A stretch of DNA of 64,000 bases from Novosphingobium sp. PhB57 (GCF_004342985.1 NZ_SMBO01000004.1:62001-126000); one strand, 5' to 3'; positions 17,044 to 26,073 are shown, counted from the first letter of the stretch. Numbers and translations are program-made. The notes: generated by a model from the letters alone, not told the origin.

Positions 17044-17666
17044 CCGTCTTTGTGATCGATGACGACCCCGAAATCCTGGGATCGCTGGGCAGCCTGTTCC
17101 GCTCGACCGGGCTGGATGTGGCGCTGTTCCAGAGCCCCGAGGAATTTCTGGCCGCAGAAAAACCGACCACTGCGTCCTGCCTCGTCCTGGACGTGCGGCT
17201 TCGCGGGCAGAGCGGTCTGGACTTTCAGGAGCGCCTTGTCGCGGAAGGAATAACGCTTCCGGTTGTTCTCATTACCGGGCACGGCGATATCCCCATGACC
17301 GTGCGCGCGATGAAAGCCGGTGCGGTGGATTTCCTGCCCAAGCCATTCAGTGAGGAACAGATGCTTGCCGCCGTCGGCAGTGCGCTTGAGCGCGACGAAG
17401 AGCGCCGCGAGCAGGCCGCCGGGTCGGACGCACTCCAGCTTTGCTATGACCGGCTCACGCCAAGGGAGCGCGAAGTCATGAGTCTCGTCGTGACCGGTCT
17501 GATGAACAAGCAGGTCGCGGCGCGGATGGAGCTTTCGGAGATCACGGTGAAGATCCATCGCGGCAACGTCATGCGCAAGATGGCGGCCCAGTCGCTGGCG
17601 GATCTGGTGAGAATGGCCGAGACACTGGGCATTCGCGATGACACGATTCACCGCTTTAACATCTGA
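17040..17666 (+). CDS. FixJ/NarL-family response regulator
   Basis: 208 residues: receiver domain with acidic DDD (7-9), phospho-acceptor Asp51 in VLDVRL, Thr in LITGHGD and Lys101 in FLPKPF, then a LuxR-type HTH ([22 protein letters not shown]). It overlaps the kinase gene by 4 nt. FixJ-type dimers bind short inverted repeats, and the recurrent CAYAY-N4-GTWTG sites around this locus (14769, 14802, 18799, 18813) make it the obvious candidate to bind them. That link is inference. Confidence 0.93.
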   Translation: MTVFVIDDDPEILGSLGSLFRSTGLDVALFQSPEEFLAAEKPTTASCLVLDVRLRGQSGLDFQERLVAEGITLPVVLITGHGDIPMTVRAMKAGAVDFLPKPFSEEQMLAAVGSALERDEERREQAAGSDALQLCYDRLTPREREVMSLVVTGLMNKQVAARMELSEITVKIHRGNVMRKMAAQSLADLVRMAETLGIRDDTIHRFNI

Positions 17667-17671
17667 GTATG
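17658..17671 (+). promoter_or_regulatory. Degenerate copy of the 14-mer operator before the receiver gene
   Basis: AACATCTGAGTATG shares 11 of 14 positions with the site at 14802. The similarity extends downstream, so that CTGAGTATGATGGCnCGGC is common to 14807-14825 and 17663-17681 with one mismatch. It overlaps the end of the FixJ-like gene and lies 57 nt before the receiver start. Confidence 0.4.
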
Positions 17672-17727
17672 ATGGCGCGGCACACGGTGCAGGCCCATCT
17701 GGAGGATGTGAACCAGGAGAATTGTGC

Positions 17728-18090
17728 GTGCCCGCTTCCCCCATCATCGCCATCGTGGACGACGACCCCGGCGTTCGAGGGAGTATAGACAGCCTTGTAA
17801 GATCGACCGGCATGACCCCGTGCAGCTTCGCCAGCGCCGGCGAATTGCTGGCAGCGGGAGATGAGGCTCTGGCGTGCATCGTGACCGACCTGCACATGCC
17901 GGAAATGACAGGTCTCGAACTGCAGGCGGAGATGCTGCGGCGTGGCTGGGCCGTGCCGCTGATCGTCATGACTGCTTTTCCGACCGATGCCGCCAGAGAA
18001 CAGGCGATGGGCGCCGGCGCGCGGGCATTTCTGACCAAGCCGGTCGATCCGGATTCCCTGCTGGACGCCATCGAAGCGGCAATCCGCTGA
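17728..18090 (+). CDS. Single-domain response regulator (receiver only)
   Basis: 120 residues from GTG 17728, with AGGAG 8 nt upstream. Complete receiver fold: DDD (11-13), Asp54 in IVTDLHMPEMTG, Thr in VMTAF and Lys in FLTKPVD. No output domain follows; the stop is at 18090. It is probably a phosphate sink or adaptor in the same pathway as the upstream kinase and FixJ-like regulator, which it follows by 61 nt. A strong terminator closes the unit. Confidence 0.88.
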   Translation: MPASPIIAIVDDDPGVRGSIDSLVRSTGMTPCSFASAGELLAAGDEALACIVTDLHMPEMTGLELQAEMLRRGWAVPLIVMTAFPTDAAREQAMGAGARAFLTKPVDPDSLLDAIEAAIR

Positions 18091-18095
18091 ACAAA

Positions 18096-18129
18096 AAGGA
18101 AGGCGCCACCGCGAGGTAGCGCCTTCCTT
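18096..18129. terminator. Bidirectional intrinsic terminator
   Basis: AAGGAAGGCGC (18096-18106) pairs perfectly with GCGCCTTCCTT (18119-18129) around a 12-nt loop. A-rich sequence lies to the left and TT to the right. It sits between the convergent receiver and Dps genes and can stop both. Confidence 0.8.
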
Positions 18130-18195
18130 GTCGTGTGGTCCGGTACGGGCTTCATTGCACGGCGGCGACCCGGGGATGGAGCCCCGCCCTGTCCG

Positions 18196-18723
18196 TCAGC
18201 GGATAGCGGGGCCACGGCAGCTTTCGTACAGGAACCAGCTACGGCGTTCGGTTTCGTCGATCCACACTTCCAGCAGGCTTGCCGTGGCGACGTCGGAATA
18301 CTCGTCGCACAGTTCATGAACCCGGCGCATCTCGGCCACCAGTTGCTTGTTGTCGCCGTGCAGTTCGGCGAGCATGTCCTTGGGCTCCACATAAGCCGCA
18401 TTGTTGTCGAGGATGCGCTGGCGACCGGCGATGTCCGAGATCGAGCGGATGGTGGTGCCGCCAATCTTGCGGGCGCGCTCGGCCATTGGATCCGTCATTG
18501 CGAAAATCTGGTCGCCCTGGTCGTCCAGCAGCAGATGATAGTCCCGAAAGTTCGGGCCGCTCATGTGCCAGTGGAAGTTCTTGGTCTTGAGGTAGAGCGC
18601 AAACACGTCGGCGAGCAGGCCGGCCAGCCCGGCCGAAATGTCACGCGTCGCGTCGGTCCCAAGATCGGTCGGCGTGCCGAGAAACCGGTCGGCGATCGAG
18701 ACGGTGGTGGTGTCGGTGGTCAT
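18196..18723 (-). CDS. dps: Dps-family DNA-binding ferritin-like protein
   Basis: 175 residues. The ferroxidase ligands are in KTKNFHWHMSGPNFRDYHLLLDDQGDQI (read in two parts: His, His, Asp, Asp/Glu of the inter-subunit site), followed by a four-helix bundle. It oxidises and stores iron using peroxide and protects DNA. The N-terminal tail has only one Arg among mostly Thr/Asp residues, so direct DNA binding may be weak. The gene is divergent from the bicupin and shares with it a large palindromic operator (18793-18832). Confidence 0.93.
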   Translation of the reverse strand: MTTDTTTVSIADRFLGTPTDLGTDATRDISAGLAGLLADVFALYLKTKNFHWHMSGPNFRDYHLLLDDQGDQIFAMTDPMAERARKIGGTTIRSISDIAGRQRILDNNAAYVEPKDMLAELHGDNKQLVAEMRRVHELCDEYSDVATASLLEVWIDETERRSWFLYESCRGPAIR

Positions 18724-18792
18724 CGTGCTTCTCCAGGTCGGGGCGGCACAGCGCCGTCCGATACCCTGGAGTTACGCATCTCGTCATCGCCG

Positions 18793-18832
18793 CCTATCCA
18801 CACCAAGGTTTGCATATCTTGGTATGGATAGG
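18793..18832. promoter_or_regulatory. Large palindrome with tandem 14-mer operators in the dps/bicupin promoter
   Basis: The arms 18793-18807 and 18818-18832 are complementary at 14 of 15 positions with a 10-nt spacer (CCTATCCA ... TGGATAGG outermost). Read another way, the same stretch is two adjacent 14-mers, CACACCAAGGTTTG (18799-18812) and CATATCTTGGTATG (18813-18826), of the type seen at 14769 and 14802. The position fits control of both divergent genes. Confidence 0.6.
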
Positions 18833-18894
18833 CGCGGCGCATGCCAGTCCATAGCTTTTGAACGTGTTCGACTTCATCCGAAAGGACCCGTTCC

Positions 18895-19935
18895 ATGACC
18901 GCATCCCGCCATGTCCGCTCGCTGATCACCACACCGCCAAGCTACGAAGGCAGCCTCGGATCGGTACGAGGGGCCGACGCCGGCAATTTTCCCATCCTGA
19001 AGGGCATGTCGATGCGCCGCCTGGTCCTGGCGCCGGGCGCGATCCGCGAGCCGCACTGGCACGCCAATGCCGATGAATTGGCGTGCTGCCTGTCGGGCGA
19101 CCTGCTGGTCTCGGTGCTCGATACCGGCGACGTTTTCGGCGCCTTTACGATCTCTGCGGGAGAGATGTTTCACATTACCGTCGGCTCGCTCCACACGATC
19201 GAGAACGTCGGCGACGTCGATGCCGAACTCATCATCGTCTTCAGCCACGAACGACCCGAGGAATTCTCGCTGCATGGCGCCTTCGGGGCAATGACCGACG
19301 CAGTCCTCGGCAACACGTTCACCCTGCCCTCTTCCGACTTCGCCGCGCTAAAGCGCGATACCTCGTCCGCGCTGCTGGTGCACCGGACCGGCCCCGCCAG
19401 AGTGCCCGCAAACGCGGCGTTTCCGGATCCTCACAAGTTCGGCATCGCCAGCGAGACCCCGCCGATCGACCATCCCTACGGCACAGCGCGCGTTGCGCGC
19501 TCACAGTTCTGGCCGGCTTTGAAGAACCTGGCGATGTATTCGATCCTGATCCCAGAAAACGGCATGCGCGAGCCGCACTGGCACCCCAACACGGCGGAGA
19601 TGGGCTACGTCCACAAGGGCCGCGCGCGGATGTCTATCCTGGACCCGGACGGCAGCGTGGACACTTACGAACTGCAGGCGGGCGATGCTTATTTCATCCC
19701 ACGTTCCTATCCTCATCAGATCGAGGTAATTGGCGATGAGGAAATTCATTTTCTGGTCTTCTTCGACCAGCCGATGCCCGCGGACATCGGCTACCGCACA
19801 TCGACGTCTTCGATCTCGCGTGAAGTTCTCGCCGCGACGTTCGGAGTAACAACCGGCTCCCTTCCTTCCCTGCCTTCGACGGTTGATGATCCGCTCATCG
19901 TGGAACGCGTGAATCCTCTGGATCGGCCGTCGTGA
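18895..19935 (+). CDS. Bicupin protein, oxalate-decarboxylase-like
   Basis: 346 residues with two cupin barrels. Each carries the metal motif REPHWH (first followed by ANADELACCLSG, second by PNTAEMGYVHKG), giving two His, a Glu and a later His per barrel (for example PRSYPHQIEVIG). This duplication is typical of oxalate decarboxylase/OxdC-type manganese bicupins. There is no signal peptide, so it is cytoplasmic. Divergent pairing with dps suggests an acid or oxidative stress role. Catalytic residues of the decarboxylase lid cannot be confirmed by eye. Confidence 0.85.
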   Translation: MTASRHVRSLITTPPSYEGSLGSVRGADAGNFPILKGMSMRRLVLAPGAIREPHWHANADELACCLSGDLLVSVLDTGDVFGAFTISAGEMFHITVGSLHTIENVGDVDAELIIVFSHERPEEFSLHGAFGAMTDAVLGNTFTLPSSDFAALKRDTSSALLVHRTGPARVPANAAFPDPHKFGIASETPPIDHPYGTARVARSQFWPALKNLAMYSILIPENGMREPHWHPNTAEMGYVHKGRARMSILDPDGSVDTYELQAGDAYFIPRSYPHQIEVIGDEEIHFLVFFDQPMPADIGYRTSTSSISREVLAATFGVTTGSLPSLPSTVDDPLIVERVNPLDRPS

Positions 19936-20286
19936 GTAATTCACTTTCCATGCCGAACGAGAATGCAACGGCAGCCGATATCGTGCCCAAAACGATCGTT
20001 CCAATCTGGATGCCACCGCTGCCGCAGGCTGCCCCGCTTATGTTTGGGGCACCGCTCGCCGGAGCAATCTGCAGATACTTGAGACAGCTTTTGTGCCGAT
20101 CATTGGAACAGGTATCGGGCGACAGGCCTCAAGACTCAAATTAACTCATGCGTCGATTGCCCATAACTGAAACGTCATTGTCAGTTGTCAATTGGCGAAC
20201 GCTCGATGAGAGACGATCTTAGCCGCCCGCCACTATGGCACCGACCGCGAGGAGTTCGCCATCGCCGCCGAGGAGCAGGATGCGGA
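19936..20286. other. 351-nt spacer with possible remnants
   Basis: A GTG at 19932 overlaps the bicupin stop and opens a 70-codon frame with little protein character. Near 20225-20350, running into the next gene, the plus strand reads RHYGTDREEFAIAAEEQDA, which looks like the tail of a lost gene. Nothing else is supported. Confidence 0.3.
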
Positions 20287-20691
20287 TCACAGGATGCGAG
20301 CCGCGTGCTCGGCCGTCGGTATCCAGCACGCGGACCTCTTTCCGAACAAACGGTAGCGATGCCGCGCCACCCAGCGATAGATGGGGTCACGCAACTTGCG
20401 CGGTACGATCCGCAGCGCCGCCAGGGCGTTCCAAGGACGATCGAGGCCCGCCCATATGGCCAGCATCGCATCGCTGTCCCGCAAGACGTTGTCGCCCTCG
20501 ACGACGATCAGTGTTTCCGGATTCGCCGGGTCGATCCCGAACCGGCGATAGAGCGCGGCCCCGGCCTCACCCTGCATCGACGCCAGCCGGAAACGCCCGG
20601 CCCTGTCATGCCGGAGCACGAAGGCGGCATTGGCGGAGCAGAGCACGCACATCCCGTCGAAAACGATGATGGGTCCGGAAGCGGCGTTCAT
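20287..20691 (-). CDS. DCC-family thiol-disulfide oxidoreductase (DUF393)
   Basis: 134 residues from ATG 20691. The N-terminal FDGMCVLCSANAAFVLRHDR holds the DxxCxxC hallmark of the DCC family, followed by a thioredoxin-like fold (FRLASMQGEAG, LIVVEGDNVLRDSDAMLAI). The ATG overlaps the flavin monooxygenase stop (ATGA), so the two are translationally coupled. The role is unproven in most members; redox partner or thiol relay is inferred. Confidence 0.88.
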   Translation of the reverse strand: MNAASGPIIVFDGMCVLCSANAAFVLRHDRAGRFRLASMQGEAGAALYRRFGIDPANPETLIVVEGDNVLRDSDAMLAIWAGLDRPWNALAALRIVPRKLRDPIYRWVARHRYRLFGKRSACWIPTAEHAARIL

Positions 20692-21920
20692 GCCGCTTCC
20701 GCGCCGCGCCGAGCCATCTGACGGTCGTCCTCCAGCCCCAACGGTCGCAGCGGATTGCCGACCAGTCCGCTCACCATCGATGCCTGTATGGCGGTGGCCG
20801 GCCATAGCTTGGATAGAGGGCCGACAATCCGGTCGCGGATCAGCGGCAGCAGGCGGCTGTCGGACTGATAGACCGGGGTGAACAGCGCAGTGAGCCATTG
20901 ATAAGTGAGAACGTGGCGACGGCGTAGCCGGATGCCCTGCCGAACACCCTCGTCGACGCTGCCCGCATGGTCCAGACCGCGGGCCAGCGCCCAGGCATCG
21001 AGTAGCGCCATGTTGGCGCCTTGCCCCAGTTGCGGACTGGCGGAATGCCACGCATCGCCGATATGGACGAGCGCCGGTTCGGCCGGCGAAGCCAGGGTAC
21101 GATGCGCATAACGAGCGAAGGTCAACTGGTTTGGATCGGTGATCTGGTCGAGCAGCGTCCCGCAATCAGGCCAGAGTGCGCCGACCCGCGCCTTCCAGGC
21201 GGTCAATCCAGCCTCGCGCCAGTCGTCCAGCCGATCTGCCCGGAGCGACCAGAAGAAAGCTGCCTTGGACACGGCCGCGCCGGGCGGGGTCCCGATGGGC
21301 AGAACGCCGGCCATGATACTTGCCCGGTCGTAGCGCTGCGCAAGGGCGTGGGGATCGAAGCCGGCACCCCCGGGCCAGTCGAGGCTGGCCCATAACGCTC
21401 CATATGCCAGTTCCCGGCCCGTCGGCGGAGCGAGTGGTGTCCGCGTGCCGAGCGCGTCCACGACGAGATCGTAGCGATCGCCTTTCTGTCCATCGGCAAA
21501 CCGCAACGCACGTTTCGTTCCCAGCAGCGTCGTTCCCACCAGTGTGCGCCCGCAATGCAATGGAATGCCTGACCGCAGCACGGCTTCGTGCAGAACCGCA
21601 AACAAGCTGGCGCGGTGTATCCCAATGCCGAAGGTGTCCGGACGGCCCAGCGAGGCATATTCCACGTCGAGCACGACCCGCTTGCCCGCCATGCCGAACA
21701 ACTTATCGATGCGCGCGCCGCGTGCCAGGACCGCGTCCAGCAGGCCGAGCTTGGCGAGAACCGCCATCCCCGTGGGCTGGATCATCAGTCCGGAACCGAT
21801 AGGCTGGGGCTTCTCGAACCGCTCGAACAGGGTGACATGATGCCCCGCCTCGTGAAGCAGCAGCGCTGCAGCCAGCCCGCACGGCCCACAGCCGGCAATC
21901 GCGATGTTCAGCCCCCGCAT
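20688..21920 (-). CDS. FAD-dependent monooxygenase, PHBH-type
   Basis: 410 residues. The FAD fold (IAIAGCGPCGLAAALLLHEAG), the second dinucleotide contact (DLVVDALGTRTPL) and the GDAWHSASPQLGQGANMALLDAW block (in two parts, the GD motif) define class A flavin hydroxylases. The PxxGxG-like PQLGQG is intact. Likely substrate: an aromatic or polyketide-like compound. The only operon partner is the DCC protein 4 nt into its end, which gives no further clue. Confidence 0.88.
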   Translation of the reverse strand: MRGLNIAIAGCGPCGLAAALLLHEAGHHVTLFERFEKPQPIGSGLMIQPTGMAVLAKLGLLDAVLARGARIDKLFGMAGKRVVLDVEYASLGRPDTFGIGIHRASLFAVLHEAVLRSGIPLHCGRTLVGTTLLGTKRALRFADGQKGDRYDLVVDALGTRTPLAPPTGRELAYGALWASLDWPGGAGFDPHALAQRYDRASIMAGVLPIGTPPGAAVSKAAFFWSLRADRLDDWREAGLTAWKARVGALWPDCGTLLDQITDPNQLTFARYAHRTLASPAEPALVHIGDAWHSASPQLGQGANMALLDAWALARGLDHAGSVDEGVRQGIRLRRRHVLTYQWLTALFTPVYQSDSRLLPLIRDRIVGPLSKLWPATAIQASMVSGLVGNPLRPLGLEDDRQMARRGAEAA

Positions 21921-22598
21921 CCCTGCTGCCTAGCCCATGATGGAGGTCGGTCCAATAGGGCGGGCTCAAATGGCCGCGCAGAAGCCGGCGATGTTCGGTG
22001 AGCCGAGGCTGCGAAATGTCCGAGTGAGACGATGGGAGCGCCCCGAAAGCGACCACCGACAAAGCTGCCATAGAGCGCGTAATCTCGGCTCCCTGACAGC
22101 TGCGGTCGGTCCACCCAGTCGCGGATGAACCTGAAGAACCGGACGTGAGTCGATCCGAAGCGGCAACTTCGTACTCGCGAAACAGGATAGCTTACGATCG
22201 ATTACCTTGTGGTCGGCTTCCGCCACTGACCCTAACGTGACGTTTAGGCACGGATCTGCGTTCCACCTGCGGACGGGTCCAGTTATAGCGGATGTCGCCG
22301 CCGATAATCTGAATGGCTTGTAAGTGTTGCTATCGCCTGAGCCACCGTGGTCGGGCTCATGATAGAGCAAATAAGCAACGCCGATTCTTCCAACGCTTTG
22401 GCAAGCGATTTTCTTCGCCATAGCGCGACCCATGTTGCCGTGCTGTTTCGGCTCGAGAGCATTATCTTCTCTAAAGTAAGATCATATTTCTCAGGCGTTT
22501 CCTCTTCGCCAGGCGATTGACAGCCGAATTGCCCGCTCTCACTTGCCTCGTGCAAATGCGAGTCAATCGCATTTCTGGGCAAACCGGGGGAATTAAGC
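21921..22598. other. 678-nt gene-poor spacer before a TonB receptor gene
   Basis: I find no convincing gene on either strand. Short minus-strand frames (22283-22612, 21966-22433) lack ribosome sites and family features. The right end holds the receptor promoter region: TTGACA at 22517-22522 and the palindrome at 22554-22574. The left half may be decayed coding sequence. Confidence 0.4.
22554..22574. promoter_or_regulatory. Fur-box-like palindrome
   Basis: AAATGCGA-GTCAA-TCGCATTT, a perfect 8-bp inverted repeat 24 nt before the TTG start of the receptor at 22599. It shares the ATGCGA core with the sites at 28703 and 40939. Confidence 0.55.
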
Positions 22599-24731
22599 TT
22601 GTTCGAAATCATACATCGTCACGCCCGCCGCATGGGCGGGGCCAGTCTTGTCGCATTGTCCGTGTTCGCCGCGCCGGCAGCACTTGCCAAGGAAGCCGCA
22701 GAAGAGGCCGGGGCAGAGGACGCAGGGGCGCCGATCGTCGTCACTGCTGCCGGCTATGCGCAGGACATCACCCAAGCCCCCGCCAGCATCACCGTGATCG
22801 ACCGCGCCGATCTTCAGGACAAGCGCTTCGTCAGCCTGGCAGAGGCATTGCAGGACGTTCAGGGTGTTGACGTCGGCGGCGAGGCGGGCAAGACCGGCGG
22901 GCTCAACATCTCGATCCGCGGCATGCCCAGTGAATATACTCTGGTACTGATCGATGGTCGCCGCCAGAATGCGCCGGGCGGCGTCACTCCCAACGGCTTC
23001 GGCGAGACATCGACCAGCTTCATGCCGCCCTTCGCCGCGATCCAGCAGATCGAGGTGGTCCGCGGGCCCATGTCCACGCTTTACGGTTCGGATGCGATGG
23101 GCGGCGTCGTCAACATCATCACCCGCAAGGTCGGCAACCGCTGGGTCGGCAGCGCCTCGGCCGAGAGCACGATCCAAGGCGATGAGCGCTTCGGCAACAT
23201 CCAGTCAGTCACCGGCTTCGCGCAGGGCCCCGTGGTCAAGGACCTGATCGGCCTGACCCTGCGCGGCAGCGTGTTCCACCGCGAGGGCTCGAACATCGAG
23301 ATCCCAGGCGACCCAGCGCTGACACTGGGCCGCAATCCGGTCCGCTCCGACATCTACACTTACGGCGGTCGCCTCAGCTTCACGCCCCACGCCGACCACG
23401 ACCTGTGGCTGGAATTCGACCGCAACGAGCAGACCTACGACAATACCGAAGGCCAGCTCGGCACGCTGGGTTCGGGCGGCTATTCGCCCACCCAGAAGTT
23501 CAACCGCACCAACTACGTCGCGGCGCATACCTGGCGCGCGGGCGACTTCGGCCAGCTCGATACCACGTTCACGCGCAACGAGACCGAGACGATCGGCCGC
23601 CTCGTCCCCAACGGCACCCCGGGCGCCACGCCCGGCAGCGCGCGCAACCTGGAGGCGCGCAACGACATCCTGGACTCGCGCTTTGCCGGCAAGGCCGGGC
23701 CGGTGGCTTTCACCGTCGGCGGGCAGTACTGGTGGGCGCGCATGGTGGACGGCGTAGCCCCCGCCCCCTTCAAGTTCGAACAGTGGGCCGGTTTCGCGGA
23801 AGCCACGCTCACCGTGGTCGACGGGGTCAACCTGACCGGCGGCGCGCGCTATGACGATCACTCGACCTTCGGCTCAAAGTGGTCGCCCCGCGCTTATGCG
23901 GTGTGGAACGTCAACGACGACTTCACCCTCAAGGGCGGCGTCAGCCGGGGCTTCAAGACCCCGCGCGTAGAGCAGATTGCCAGCGGCATCATCGGCTTCG
24001 GCAGCCAGGGGCGCGTGCCTCTGATCGGCACCCCGGGCCTGACGCCCGAGACCAGCACCAGCTACGAGGCGGGCATCTACTATGACAGCCACGGGTTCTT
24101 CAGCGGCAACGTGACCCTGTTCAACAACGACTTCGACGACAAGATCGCCACCGGGCCAGGCATCCCCAACTGCTCGTTCGCAGGCAATCCCAACCGGCCG
24201 GGCTGCCTTGATGTCGGCAATTTCCCGGCGGTCGATCTGTTCGGCCAGTCGATCAACATCGACAAGGCGCGCACGCGCGGCGTCGAGGTGGCGACCCGTT
24301 TCTCCTTCACGCCCACCCTCTCGCTTTCGGCCAACTATACCTATACCGACTCCGAGCAGCTCAGCGGCGAGGACGAGGGCCTGCCGCTGGTGGGGGTGCC
24401 CAAGCACATGTTCAACGGCAACCTGCGCTGGAGCGTGACCGACGCAGCGAACCTCTGGGTCCGCGCCGAGGTCCGTTCAAGCCGCTGGCGCGGCAACAAT
24501 GCACAGCAAGAGGCCGTGGGCGATTTCCGCAGCTACGAGGTGTTCCACCTGGGCGGGTCTTACCAGTTCACCCCCGCCTTCCGTCTTGCTGCAACGGTCT
24601 ACAACATCCTGGACACCGACTACGCCGTCTATGTCCCCTATGCGAGCGGTGCGGTCACCGCATACACGCCGGCCTATTCGATCAACCAGGAAAGCCGCCG
24701 GCTCTGGATCTCGGCTAACGTCGATTTCTAA
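22599..24731 (+). CDS. TonB-dependent receptor, ferric-catecholate type (FepA/CirA-like)
   Basis: 710 residues from TTG 22599, which has GGGGGA 7 nt upstream; ATG 22632 is the alternative. The signal peptide ends near AALAKEA. A TonB-box-like IVVTA is followed by the plug domain (APASITVIDRADLQDKR, SIRGMPSEYTLVLIDG, VVRGPMSTLYGSDAMGG) and a 22-strand barrel closing on an aromatic C-terminus (ISANVDF). The plug is close to that of the receptor at 38908-40920. A Fur-like box precedes it, so an iron-chelate ligand is likely. Confidence 0.92.
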   Translation: MFEIIHRHARRMGGASLVALSVFAAPAALAKEAAEEAGAEDAGAPIVVTAAGYAQDITQAPASITVIDRADLQDKRFVSLAEALQDVQGVDVGGEAGKTGGLNISIRGMPSEYTLVLIDGRRQNAPGGVTPNGFGETSTSFMPPFAAIQQIEVVRGPMSTLYGSDAMGGVVNIITRKVGNRWVGSASAESTIQGDERFGNIQSVTGFAQGPVVKDLIGLTLRGSVFHREGSNIEIPGDPALTLGRNPVRSDIYTYGGRLSFTPHADHDLWLEFDRNEQTYDNTEGQLGTLGSGGYSPTQKFNRTNYVAAHTWRAGDFGQLDTTFTRNETETIGRLVPNGTPGATPGSARNLEARNDILDSRFAGKAGPVAFTVGGQYWWARMVDGVAPAPFKFEQWAGFAEATLTVVDGVNLTGGARYDDHSTFGSKWSPRAYAVWNVNDDFTLKGGVSRGFKTPRVEQIASGIIGFGSQGRVPLIGTPGLTPETSTSYEAGIYYDSHGFFSGNVTLFNNDFDDKIATGPGIPNCSFAGNPNRPGCLDVGNFPAVDLFGQSINIDKARTRGVEVATRFSFTPTLSLSANYTYTDSEQLSGEDEGLPLVGVPKHMFNGNLRWSVTDAANLWVRAEVRSSRWRGNNAQQEAVGDFRSYEVFHLGGSYQFTPAFRLAATVYNILDTDYAVYVPYASGAVTAYTPAYSINQESRRLWISANVDF

Positions 24732-25059
24732 GCTCTCCAGGAGCCTGCCGGTCGTTTGCGACTAGAGCCGCAAATGATCGGCAGGCAATGCCTGGCAGAC
24801 CGTGACCTGCCCCTCGAAGGGATTCCCGCCGACAAAGCGGCCGGAGGGCTCCACATCTTGGCTCCTTGATAGCTACCTCCGTTCATCCGGGCCGGATCAA
24901 CCTGACTGACTTGGCGTGAGACTTTCCGGTCGTCCAACCGCAGATCAGCGAAAGACTATTCGGCTCCAAAGCTGGACTACCATTAAGGGCCGATAGCCGC
25001 GCCCCAGACAGCTCAACTGCGTTCGTTCTTGCAGATCGAGCAGCAATCCGTGCTCCGTT
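24732..25059. other. 328-nt spacer, no gene seen
   Basis: It lies between the receptor stop and the LysR-tail fragment. One minus-strand stretch (about 24762-24850) reads GRFVGGNPFEGQVTVCQALP before a stop and may be the end of a lost gene. No promoter or repeat stands out. Confidence 0.35.
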
Positions 25060-26073
25060 TTAATTTGCAAATCGCGTCCGAATTCGCTGAGCCATCTCTA
25101 GAGACGCTGGGGAGCGAAGGCCCGAAGCAGGCGACAGCAGGCACACCACTCTCTCCGGGGGCGCAGGGTCGAGAGGTATGAAGCGCAGGTCGCTGACGCC
25201 CGCGCCTCTGCTGATGTCTGCGGGCATGATCGCCGAATGTCCGCCGAGCGATACGGTCTGGAGAATTCCAGCGAACGTATTGAAGGCGATCACACGGCCA
25301 GGGGCCACATCCTGAGCATCCAGATAGGAATCTGGCCGCAGCGCATGTCCGATATCAATGATCTCTGCCCGTGCCGGATACGCCGCCTCGAAATAGGCGT
25401 CGAGACTCTTGAAATTTGCGCTGACTGCCCAGGGCATGAACGTGAAGACCAAGGTCACCAGACCGGTGCACGTGATCATCAGGTGAAACGGCAGCGCCAG
25501 CACAGCGCTGACGTTATGGGCATCGAGCCAGCTTCACGGTCCCTTGTTGAACCGCAGCATGAAGAAGTCAGCGAAAATCTTCTTGTGCGTCACGATGCCG
25601 GAGATGATCGCCACCAGCATCGCGAGCGCGGCCATGCTCACGATCATCCGCGCCCAGCTGACAGGCATCGCATGAAGGTCGAAATGGAAGCGATAGAGAA
25701 AATACCCGCCTTCCGTATCGCGCACCTGCAGTTCGCGGCCCGTCGCTGGATCGAACCGAACTTCATGCCGATCGCGCCATGACTGGCCCGGCATCAGCCA
25801 CGAAGCCAACAGGGCATCGCCGCCACGCTTGCCGGGGATCGTGACGGTCCAGCTTTCGGCGCCCACGCCGCGCGCGGCAAGCACGCGCCCCGCTGCATCG
25901 AGCGCTTTAGCCGACACCGGCGCTGAATGCACTTCGGGACGCATCCATGCACTGATCTCGCGCTCGAAATAGGCGCTCGTTCCGAACAGGAAGATGACGC
26001 AGACAATCCAGGCGGGGATCAACCCCGCCCAGGTGTGCAGCCAGGCCATCGATTGCCGGAACGACTGCGCCAT
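25060..26073 (-). pseudogene. PepSY-associated membrane protein with nonsense codon, fused to a LysR tail
   Basis: The ATG at 26073 overlaps the receptor stop by one base (TGATG). The first 179 codons read a PepSY_TM iron-uptake reductase-like protein (LHTWAGLIPAWIVCVIFLFGTS, HFDLHAMPVSWARMIVS, HKKIFADFF). A TGA at 25534-25536 interrupts it; the same frame then continues SWLDAHNVSAVLALPFHLM, as the family does, so the stop probably replaced an Arg CGA. Near 25340-25370 the PepSY sequence changes into a LysR effector-domain C-terminus (GRVIAFNTFAGILQTVSLGG, IPLDPAPPERVVCLL, RIRTRFAN). A nonsense mutation and a deletion fusion have both occurred. Confidence 0.75.

Noticed and set aside
16773..18464. 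Minus-strand open frame of 563 codons opposite the kinase and regulators
   Set aside because: It covers the FixJ-like gene and the receiver, which are unambiguous on the plus strand; the translation is Ser/Arg-rich with no fold signature.
25060..25503. A separate 147-codon gene after the PepSY stop
   Set aside because: It is in the same frame as the upstream 179 codons and its first part continues the PepSY family sequence, so it is the rest of a broken gene.
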